From Ardenticatenales bacterium (GTDB lineage: Bacteria; Chloroflexota; Anaerolineae; Ardenticatenales; Ardenticatenaceae): a DNA stretch of 7,369 bases. Shown one piece after another: positions 1-5,828 of this stretch; the first letter of the stretch is position 1; every line of letters begins with the position of its first letter. Position numbers and translations under genes: made by a program. The stretch is from the NCBI GenBank assembly GCA_013812995.1, contig JACCSL010000545.1, forward strand, positions 1 through 7,369. The letters are read 5' to 3'. The notes under the pieces are model-generated. The model was not told the DNA's origin and ran no database searches. It saw nothing but the letters and a program-made list of their open reading frames with translations.

Positions 1-1634
1 GCGCTGAAGTTGCCAGTGCGCGTGAGTTTCAGGATGTGGTTGCTGTCGACGCCAAGCGCCGCGAGCAGCGCGGGCGTCACGCTGGAGGGCGCGGCGCTCT
101 GGTAGGGCTCGCCGCCCGCATTGAAGAACTCGTGATAGGGGTTGACCGCCGAGTCGATCACCGAAACGATGACCTGGGTGCCACCCGTTGACACAGGGGT
201 AGACGTTGGTGTGGGGGTAGGCGTCGGCGTGCTCACGATGTCCAGGTTGTTGGGCACGTCCGTCACGGTCATGCCGAAGGCGCGCTGCACGGCTTTGTAG
301 GCGTCCGCGTAACCCGCGCCGACCTCCCAAGACTCGTACCCTGGCATGAGCGTGGCGGTGTCCTGAAGAATCTGCTTCACCTGCGCTGGTGTGAGCTTCG
401 GGTTGGCGTCGAGCATCAGGGCGACGATGCCCGCGACATGCGGGGCCGCCATCGAGGTGCCGCTGAGGCTTGTGTAGTAGGGCAGGTAGGCGGGCTCCAC
501 CCCGACGTCCGAGGTGGCACCGAGCGGCGCACCCAGCACCGCGCGCGTGGAGATGATATCCACCCCCGGAGCTGTGAGGGTCGGGCGATCCTTGTCCTTC
601 GTCCCGCGTGAGGAGAAGCTTGCCAACTGGCGGTTCTTGTCGCCTGCGGCCACCGTGATGACCCAGGGAGCCTTCTTGAAGTTGCCCGTGATCGTTCCGG
701 CGTTCGGACCGGAGTTGCCGGCCGAGAAAACCACCACGATGTTGCGGTCCGTGAGCAGCTTCGTCGCGACGTTGGTAGGATGGTCGGGGTTGAAGTCCGT
801 CTTGTCGCCCGTAGCGCCCCAGGAGTTGGTGACGACGCGGATGCCATAGCGGAACTGGTTGGTCAAGGCATAGTCGAATCCGCCGATGGTGTCGAGTAGC
901 AGCAGCCCCGCGCCCGAGCCGTAGACGACGAGCTTGGCACCGGGGGCCACGCCCTCGTACTTACCGCCGGACTTGGCACCGGTACCGGCGACGATGCCCG
1001 CGACGTGCGTGCCATGACCGCCCGCGATGTCGGTGTGTGGCACGCCCTCCACGTAGGTGACGGGCACCACATTGACCAGGCCATGCAGGTTGGTCGCGCC
1101 GGAGGTGTTCTGGATGATGTTCGGCGCGAGGTCGGCGTGCAGCCCCTCCGCGCCCGAGTCATTAACGAGCACGGTGATGCCCTGGCCACCCACGGGTAGG
1201 CCGCCATTGCGGAGCGTGAGCGTCGCATCGCGGCGAATACGGTCCACGCCCGTCAGCGCGCGGGCATCGAAGTTGTCGTAGCTCAGCGGCGTGTTCAGCC
1301 AGAGCGAGCGAACCTCGGGGCGCGCCGCCAGCGCATCGACCTGCGCGGCGTTTGCCAGGACGCCCGCGATGGGCAGCGAGCGCATTGTGAGGCCCTGGGT
1401 GATGCCCAGGCCACGGAGCAGCGAGAGCTCGGCGTCGCCGGGAGCCTTGCTGCCTTGGAAGGTGACGATGACCTCCAGCGGTCCCGTCGCCGTGGCAAGT
1501 GCTGTCTTGAGCGCCGGGTCTACCACGGCCCCAGCAGAGGCATGAGCACGGGTAGGCGCGGTCCCGACGAGGGGGAGCAGCAGGGAAAAAAGCAATAATA
1601 GCGAGAAGATGAAATGTGCAGATTTACGAGACAT
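1..1634 (-). CDS. Secreted S8 (subtilisin-family) serine protease with Thr-Pro linker and second C-terminal domain, truncated by window edge
   Basis: This is an exported subtilase that would hydrolyse proteins outside the cytoplasmic membrane. The frame is open from ATG 1634-1632 to base 1, giving 544 visible residues, and the 3' end lies outside the window. Residues 1-32 form a Sec signal peptide (MSRK, a Leu-rich core, then a likely cut after AHA). Residues about 50-114 resemble an inhibitor I9-type prodomain. The catalytic residues are all visible: Asp159 (VNDSG), His207 (GGHGTHVAG), oxyanion Asn307 (SAGNSGP) and Ser394 (SGTSMAAPHVAG). After the catalytic domain comes a Thr-Pro linker at about 466-486, then VIVSVIDSAVNPYHEFF (Asp494), which looks like the Asp box of another subtilase-like domain. 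The core is a close paralog of the SLH protease at 3194-5665, and the upstream region is shared with it. The ATG follows a GAAAGG sequence about 12 nt upstream, a longer spacing than usual. The protease assignment is secure; the C-terminal domain is inference. Confidence 0.93.
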   Translation of the reverse strand, partial: MSRKSAHFIFSLLLLFSLLLPLVGTAPTRAHASAGAVVDPALKTALATATGPLEVIVTFQGSKAPGDAELSLLRGLGITQGLTMRSLPIAGVLANAAQVDALAARPEVRSLWLNTPLSYDNFDARALTGVDRIRRDATLTLRNGGLPVGGQGITVLVNDSGAEGLHADLAPNIIQNTSGATNLHGLVNVVPVTYVEGVPHTDIAGGHGTHVAGIVAGTGAKSGGKYEGVAPGAKLVVYGSGAGLLLLDTIGGFDYALTNQFRYGIRVVTNSWGATGDKTDFNPDHPTNVATKLLTDRNIVVVFSAGNSGPNAGTITGNFKKAPWVITVAAGDKNRQLASFSSRGTKDKDRPTLTAPGVDIISTRAVLGAPLGATSDVGVEPAYLPYYTSLSGTSMAAPHVAGIVALMLDANPKLTPAQVKQILQDTATLMPGYESWEVGAGYADAYKAVQRAFGMTVTDVPNNLDIVSTPTPTPTPTSTPVSTGGTQVIVSVIDSAVNPYHEFFNAGGEPYQSAAPSSVTPALLAALGVDSNHILKLTRTGNFS

Positions 1635-1676
1635 GGCTGGCAGAAACCTTTCGTCTTGAATGATGACATGGGTCTG

Positions 1677-1711
1677 CCCTACAAATGCACGCTCCTACCC
1701 CAAAAATACAT
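1677..1711 (-). promoter_or_regulatory. Putative promoter/upstream element of the truncated S8 protease, shared with its paralog
   Basis: On the minus strand the sequence ATGTATTTT (1711-1703) is followed after exactly 13 bases by TGCATTTGTAGGG (1689-1677). The same two blocks with the same spacing occur before the paralogous protease (5746-5712). The 13 bases between them differ, so conservation is confined to the blocks, as expected for promoter elements. Neither block is a clean sigma70 hexamer. The first block overlaps the tail of the terminator of the preceding gene. Assignment as a promoter is inference from position and conservation. Confidence 0.4.
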
Positions 1712-1742
1712 CAGGGCCGCGTGAATTCACGCGGCCCTGATG
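1702..1742 (-). terminator. Rho-independent terminator of the propeller lipoprotein gene (34-bp perfect palindrome)
   Basis: Bases 1709-1742 form a perfect inverted repeat of 17 + 17 bases with GAATTC at the centre and a very GC-rich stem (CAGGGCCGCG). Read on the minus strand, the hairpin is followed at once by TATTTTTGG, giving a short U-tract. It begins 14 bases beyond the TAA stop of the lipoprotein gene at 1757. There is no T-tract on the plus-strand side, so it acts on minus-strand transcripts. Confidence 0.85.
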
Positions 1743-1756
1743 AGATAGCGGTTACT

Positions 1757-2998
1757 TTAGGGCAGGGGCGCTAGCTCCATCCATGCTTGGACCCAACTCC
1801 CGGCGGGCAACTCAACAATTTGTGGCTCACCGCCACCCACCTCAAACTGCTTTATCAGAGCGTCCATGAAGGAGTCGGAGCCCTCCGGCCACTCCATGTA
1901 CAGCAGGTGGCGACTATCCGGTCCCCAGAGCGCAGACTCTGCCCGCCCTAGAGCGTGCTCCTCGCTCCCGTCAGCGCGGATGGCCCACAAGGAAACGCGC
2001 TCGCTCTCGCCGCTATTGACCACGGACAGCCATTGCCCATCGGGGCTCCATTGGATCGACCCAAAGGCTTCCCCGCCACCCGCGCTGGTGTAAGGGTGCA
2101 GCCATTGAACAGTTTCCTGCTCCAGGTCGAAGATAGCAACGGCATCCTCCGCGGAGGCGGTCGCCGGATCGTATTCACCATAGAATTTCCAGGCCAGCTT
2201 CGTGCCATCCGGCGACCAGGCGGGCTCGCGGAAGGCCCCTGGCAACTCGACGAGGGAGGCCAACGGGAAGGCTTCGCTGCCCTGGCCCCATCGCCAAAGG
2301 CGGAGTCCATCCTCCACCGCATAGGCGACGGTCTCTCCATCGGGCGAGAGCGCTGCCCCACTATGCGGTCGCTCATCTGGCCCCGCAATGATTTGAGTCT
2401 CTCCTGTGGCAGTATCGTAGGCAGCGATATAGCCATTCCAGGGACCCATCTCTTCCAAGGGAACATAGTGGAACACAATCACACCGGGTCGGGCGTGCCA
2501 CCACTGGGGGCTGGCCTCCTGCACATCGGGCGTGTTCGTCAGTTGTTGGACTTCCTCGCTCCCTAGCTCGGTCAACCAGAGATCGTCGTGAGCACTGTAG
2601 ACTAGATGGATCTTGTCTGGAGCAAAGGAAGCCTCATTGGCGGAAAGCGCCACGCGATCAAGGAGGAACAGGGGCTCCCCCATTTTGTTCATAAGATACA
2701 GGTGGCCCTCCGCACTCTGATAAAGCAGCCCCGCCAGCTCGGGCAGCACGGCGGGCGAGGGGACGGGCTCCGGCATAGGACTCGGTTCTTCGGTCGGCGA
2801 GGGTTCCTGTGCAGGGATCAGCGTGACGATGGTCTCGTTGATCGGCGTAGGCTCCGCCGGCGCAAACATCGTGGCGGTGGCTATAGGATACCCTATCGGT
2901 GGTTCAACGGTGGGTTCAGCGGTGGTTGCGCCCGTCGCACAACCTACCAGCCAAAAGCATAGAAAGAGTAGAGCTATCAAATAAGTCCTTCGGTGCAT
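1757..2998 (-). CDS. Lipoprotein with TolB-like (PD40/WD40-like) beta-propeller
   Basis: This 413-residue exported lipoprotein probably forms a beta-propeller on the outer face of the membrane. Residues 1-20 are a lipoprotein signal peptide with lipobox LVGC (Cys20). A Pro/Glu/Thr-rich spacer covers about 21-85. The rest carries propeller-blade motifs: SFAPDKIHLVYS (124-135), ALSPDGETVAYA (216-227), AWSPDGTKLAWKF (260-272), QWSPDGQWLSVV (316-327) and LWGPDSRHLLYM (357-368). These match the PD40 repeats of TolB-like and DPP4-like propellers. The start at 2998 was chosen because AGGAG lies 8 nt upstream and the signal peptide then begins at MHRR. An in-frame ATG at 3037 would put 13 extra polar residues in front and has no good ribosome site. 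The protein is not the Tol-Pal TolB itself, since no tol or pal genes are nearby. It lies between two S8 proteases with its own terminator. Its ligand or partner is unknown. Confidence 0.88.
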   Translation of the reverse strand: MHRRTYLIALLFLCFWLVGCATGATTAEPTVEPPIGYPIATATMFAPAEPTPINETIVTLIPAQEPSPTEEPSPMPEPVPSPAVLPELAGLLYQSAEGHLYLMNKMGEPLFLLDRVALSANEASFAPDKIHLVYSAHDDLWLTELGSEEVQQLTNTPDVQEASPQWWHARPGVIVFHYVPLEEMGPWNGYIAAYDTATGETQIIAGPDERPHSGAALSPDGETVAYAVEDGLRLWRWGQGSEAFPLASLVELPGAFREPAWSPDGTKLAWKFYGEYDPATASAEDAVAIFDLEQETVQWLHPYTSAGGGEAFGSIQWSPDGQWLSVVNSGESERVSLWAIRADGSEEHALGRAESALWGPDSRHLLYMEWPEGSDSFMDALIKQFEVGGGEPQIVELPAGSWVQAWMELAPLP

Positions 2999-3006
2999 TA
3001 TCTTAT

Positions 3007-3011
3007 CTCCT
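3007..3011 (-). promoter_or_regulatory. Shine-Dalgarno site deciding the propeller lipoprotein start
   Basis: On the minus strand AGGAG stands 8 bases before ATG 2998-2996. The alternative in-frame ATG at 3037 has no comparable purine-rich site. The choice also gives a standard lipoprotein signal peptide (MHRR start, hydrophobic core, LVGC). Confidence 0.8.
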
Positions 3012-3068
3012 GCGGAATAAAGAGTGGATCTCTTCATGCGCCTAGGATAGCTCTTTCAACCAATCCTG

Positions 3069-3108
3069 ACTTGACCTACCCCGGACTATAGTCTGACCGT
3101 TGTCTGAC
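3069..3108 (-). promoter_or_regulatory. 11-bp-periodic GTC direct-repeat array, candidate response-regulator operator
   Basis: Read on the minus strand, four units begin with GTC at an exact 11-base period: GTCAGAC (3108-3102), GTCAGAC (3097-3091), GTCCGGG (3086-3080) and GTCAAGT (3075-3069). The first two are identical 7-mers separated by 4 bases, the geometry of PhoB/OmpR-family tandem sites. The array sits 71-110 bases upstream of the lipoprotein start at 2998. No convincing -35/-10 pair is seen beside it. Its role as an operator is inference from the periodicity. Confidence 0.4.
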
Positions 3109-3127
3109 GCATTATGGATTACAAGCA

Positions 3128-3158
3128 AAAGAGCCGGGCGCAGTGCGCCCGGCTCTTT
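3128..3158 (-). terminator. Hairpin terminator of the SLH-anchored protease gene
   Basis: A 14-bp perfect stem (3128-3141 with 3145-3158) closes a 3-base loop. The stem core is GAGCCGGGCGC. On the minus strand it ends in TTTT followed by GCTTGT, a modest U-tract. It begins 36 bases beyond the TAG stop at 3194-3196. The plus strand also has a T-rich tail (CTTTCTTTTG), so the hairpin could work in both directions, but no plus-strand gene ends here. Confidence 0.75.
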
Positions 3159-3193
3159 CTTTTGCTGACTACAGAAAGCTGATCGCTGATCGA

Positions 3194-5665
3194 CTACTGC
3201 GCCAGATAGGCGCTGTAGAAGCGGGCGATGGTGACAGCGAACTCGCCGCGCGTGACCCGACTGGCGGGCGCGAAGGTCGCGTGGACCGTTGGCTGGAGGT
3301 CGAAGGGGCCCTGGGTGACGGTGAAGTAGGCGTTCATGATATTCAGGTCAAGCGCCAGTTGCACGTAGCCGCGCAGCTCCGCCGGAATCTGGCTGGCGTC
3401 CTCAATGGCGATGCGCTGGCCGTTGTGCAGCACCGTGACGGCATTGCTATTGCGGGCCACGGCCTCGCTCTGGAGGGCCAGGCTCTGTACCAGGCTGTAG
3501 GCCAGGGCAGCGCGGTTGACGGAGCCGCCAGGGTAGAACTTGCCATCCGCCATCGGGCGCATGAGGCCATTCGCCTGTTGGACCCGATCCTTGAGGGCCG
3601 CGCCGCGTGCCGCCACCGCCTCGATGAAGGAGAGGTCTGCGTCGCTGACGTCAGGGAAGCTGCGCGAGCCATTGAGGGGGAGGAACTGGCGCACCCCTGC
3701 GCCCATCACGAGGGACTGAGCCAACTCGCGACGGGTCAGGTTGTTGTTCGGCTTGAAGGTGCCATCTCTGTAGCCATCTACCAGCCGCTCGCTCACGGCC
3801 ACCTTGATCGCCGCCTCCGCCGCGTGACCGGCAATATCGTTGAGTCCCGTGAAGCTGCCCGTGCTCTTGAAAGTCAGCGTGCCATTCACCGTTTCCGGCA
3901 GCGCCACGCCGAGGGGGTTCGCCACATTGCCGCGCATACCACGCACTTCCGCCACCCACTGCCCGGCAGCGGGTGCTGGCACCGACACCACCCGGTCGCG
4001 GGTCAGGGTGAAGGTCAGTGAGATACCAGAGCTATATTCGGTGCCATTCGGGGCGATGAGAACGAGGTTGATCGGGTTGCCCGTCTCACCCAGCAGGCCG
4101 TTCCCCTCGACGCGCGCGACCAACTCCGTGAGCCCAGCGGGCACAGTGAAGTTGTAGCGGTTCGAGGCGGTGAGCGCCGGGTTGTACTCCACGGAGAAGG
4201 TCGAGCGGCTCGTGTTGAGTGTCGCGTTGCTGTTGAAGGTGCGGCCCAGGTTGAGCGTCTGCCCGTAGGTGCGGCTCTGGAAGGCCGTGTCCACCGCCGC
4301 GTAGGCGTTGACATAGCCCGCGCCGACTTCCCACGGCTCCTGGCCGGGCATGTTCGTGGCGGTCTGCTGGAGAATCGACTTCACCTGCGCCGGGCTGAGA
4401 AGCGGGTTGACCTCCAGCATCAGAGCGATGATACCCGCGACATGCGGGGTTGCCATCGAGGTACCGCTCATGTGGGTGTAGTAGGGCAGGTGCGCAGGGG
4501 CGAGTGTCGCGGCATCCTGCTGCGCGCTCAGCGAGCTGACAGGTGCAAGCACGCGGGTCGAGATGATGTCTACGCCGGGCGCGGTGACGCTCGGTCGATC
4601 TTCCCACGTCCAGCTCTGATCATCCAGGGTGAAGGTACCACCCACGCCAGCCGTGCCGCGCGAGGAGAAGTCGGCCAGCGTACCCTGCTTGGTACCAGCG
4701 GCGACGGAGATCACCCAGGGAGCCTTGGAATAGGGATTGTGCGTGTCCTCGCCGGGACCCGCGTTGCCAGCGGCGAAGGTGACAACAATGCCGCGATCAT
4801 GGGCGCGCTTGCTCGCCAGATTGATGGGATGTTCCGGGTCGAAGCCGCCCGAGGAGCCCCAGGAGTTCGTCACGACGCGGATACCATACTGGTGCTGGTG
4901 TGTCACCGCATAGTCCAGCCCGCCGAGACCGTCCAGCACGAAGAGCGCGCCACCGGAGCCGTAGCCAATCAGGGTCGCGCCGGGGGCTACCCCCTCGTAC
5001 TTGCCGCCCGAGGCCGCGCCACTGCCCGCAACGGTCCCGGCGACGTGGGTGCCGTGGCCCGAGTTGCTGTCGTTGTTGGGAATCCCCTCAATGTAGGTGA
5101 TGGGAAGGAGCTCCGACAGGGCGTGCAGGTTCGTGCTGCCGGTGGCGTTCTGCGCGCAGGTGAGGTCCGGATGCGTGCAGTCAATACCGCTATCGTTGAC
5201 AACCACGGCCACACCGCGCCCGGAGACGGGCATCCCGTTGTTACGGTCGGTGATCGTCGCGTCACTGCGCAGCCGCTTGACGCCGGTCAGCTCATTGGCC
5301 TCGCCGTTGTAGAGGGTCAGGGGGCTGTTGAGGTAGACAGAGCGAACCTCGGGGCGCGTGGCCAGCGCATTGATCTGCGCGGCCGTGGCGAGGATCCCCG
5401 CCATCGGTAGCGAGCGGAGGGTCACACCCTGCGTGATGCCAAGCCCTTTCAGGAGGGCGATCTCGTCCGCACCGGGAGCCTCGTTGCCCCGGAAGGTGAC
5501 GATTACGCTCACGGGCGTGGACGCATTGATGAGGGCTGTGGTGAGCTGCGGGTCGATGATAGCCGACGGCCCATCGGCGTACACGCGCTGCTGGCCTGCG
5601 ACGGGCACCAGCAGGGAGAAGACAATGAGAAGGGCGAAGACGAGTTGCGAAAGTTTACGAGCCAT
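3194..5665 (-). CDS. SLH-anchored secreted S8 (subtilisin-family) serine protease
   Basis: This complete 823-residue preproprotein is an exported subtilase built to stay on the cell envelope. The Sec signal peptide covers 1-30 (MARK, hydrophobic core, VYA then DG). An I9-like prodomain spans about 51-113. The catalytic domain spans about 145-465 and has Asp158 (VNDSGID), His204 (SGHGTHVAG), oxyanion Asn301 (AAGNAGP) and Ser403 (SGTSMATPHVAG), so it should be active. A beta-rich module resembling PPC/P-type domains follows at about 465-600. The C-terminus holds three SLH repeats: about 605-660 (FTGLNDI, LVDGYRDGTFKPNNNLTR), 669-733 (SFPDV, DGKFYPGGSVNR) and 753-820 (FAPASRVTRGEFA). SLH domains bind secondary cell-wall polymer or otherwise anchor proteins to the S-layer. 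Compared with the paralog at 1-1634 it has Cys163 and Cys170 beside the catalytic Asp, and an insert at about 338-355. A GAGAGG sequence lies 15 nt before the ATG, unusually far. It is monocistronic, with a terminator at 3128-3158. Confidence 0.96.
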   Translation of the reverse strand: MARKLSQLVFALLIVFSLLVPVAGQQRVYADGPSAIIDPQLTTALINASTPVSVIVTFRGNEAPGADEIALLKGLGITQGVTLRSLPMAGILATAAQINALATRPEVRSVYLNSPLTLYNGEANELTGVKRLRSDATITDRNNGMPVSGRGVAVVVNDSGIDCTHPDLTCAQNATGSTNLHALSELLPITYIEGIPNNDSNSGHGTHVAGTVAGSGAASGGKYEGVAPGATLIGYGSGGALFVLDGLGGLDYAVTHQHQYGIRVVTNSWGSSGGFDPEHPINLASKRAHDRGIVVTFAAGNAGPGEDTHNPYSKAPWVISVAAGTKQGTLADFSSRGTAGVGGTFTLDDQSWTWEDRPSVTAPGVDIISTRVLAPVSSLSAQQDAATLAPAHLPYYTHMSGTSMATPHVAGIIALMLEVNPLLSPAQVKSILQQTATNMPGQEPWEVGAGYVNAYAAVDTAFQSRTYGQTLNLGRTFNSNATLNTSRSTFSVEYNPALTASNRYNFTVPAGLTELVARVEGNGLLGETGNPINLVLIAPNGTEYSSGISLTFTLTRDRVVSVPAPAAGQWVAEVRGMRGNVANPLGVALPETVNGTLTFKSTGSFTGLNDIAGHAAEAAIKVAVSERLVDGYRDGTFKPNNNLTRRELAQSLVMGAGVRQFLPLNGSRSFPDVSDADLSFIEAVAARGAALKDRVQQANGLMRPMADGKFYPGGSVNRAALAYSLVQSLALQSEAVARNSNAVTVLHNGQRIAIEDASQIPAELRGYVQLALDLNIMNAYFTVTQGPFDLQPTVHATFAPASRVTRGEFAVTIARFYSAYLAQ

Positions 5666-5711
5666 TTTGGTTTGACGATACCTCTCTGCATGATTAAGAC
5701 ATGGATGATTA

Positions 5712-5746
5712 CCCTATAAATGCAGCGAGGGGCGCGGAAAATACAT
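5712..5746 (-). promoter_or_regulatory. Putative promoter/upstream element of the SLH protease, shared with its paralog
   Basis: On the minus strand ATGTATTTT (5746-5738), 13 bases, then TGCATTTATAGGG (5724-5712) precede the protease start by 46 bases. The layout is the same as at 1711-1677 before the paralogous protease, and a downstream CCATGTC is also shared. Here no terminator overlaps the first block, so the block is conserved for its own sake. The exact -35 and -10 cannot be fixed from sequence. Confidence 0.4.
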
Positions 5747-5759
5747 GGGGTTGACTCCG

Positions 5760-5789
5760 TTGACGACTCTGCTCGTGCGCGGCTATACT
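5760..5789 (+). promoter_or_regulatory. Sigma70-like promoter of the PotD-like lipoprotein gene
   Basis: TTGACG (5760-5765) and TATACT (5784-5789) are separated by 18 bases, close to the sigma70 consensus. Transcription would begin near 5796, about 33 bases before ATG 5829. This supports 5829 over the earlier in-frame ATG at 5745, which lies upstream of the -10. A second GTTGAC copy at 5750-5755 makes a 9-base-period direct repeat with 5759-5764. Confidence 0.65.
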
Positions 5790-5828
5790 GGCTTGATATC
5801 AATGCCTCCGGGCGAGAAAGAGCGCAAC

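Noticed and set aside
201..230. Short repetitive tract (GTNGGNGT pattern) considered as a DNA repeat
   Set aside because: It is the codon-level trace of the Thr-Pro linker, with varied third bases as expected for a coding repeat. It is not a CRISPR or mobile repeat.
416..1545. Several 60-140 codon frames on both strands within the first protease
   Set aside because: They overlap the uninterrupted minus-strand S8 frame, which contains all four catalytic-site motifs. The alternatives are Arg/Ser-rich or otherwise featureless.
1757..2998. Assignment of the propeller lipoprotein as the Tol-Pal system TolB
   Set aside because: It has a lipobox and a long Pro-rich spacer instead of the TolB N-terminal domain, and no tolQRA or pal gene is in view. 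Only the propeller repeats are shared.
2999..3037. Upstream in-frame ATG at 3037 as start of the propeller lipoprotein
   Set aside because: No ribosome site precedes it, and it would put 13 polar residues before the signal peptide. ATG 2998 has AGGAG at 8 nt.
3143..4021. A plus-strand open frame of 292 codons starting inside the terminator hairpin
   Set aside because: It begins within the 3128-3158 hairpin, runs antisense to the SLH repeats, and has no ribosome site or domain. The minus strand carries clear protein motifs over the same span.
4442..5410. A long plus-strand open frame of 322 codons opposite the SLH protease
   Set aside because: It lies entirely antisense to the catalytic core of the protease, has low-complexity composition (Gly, Arg, Ala, Val) and no recognisable domain. 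It is a by-product of GC-rich codon use in the real gene.
5745..5828. ATG at 5745 as start of the PotD-like protein
   Set aside because: It would add 28 residues ahead of a complete lipoprotein signal peptide and lies upstream of the -10 box at 5784-5789, so it would not be in the transcript from that promoter.
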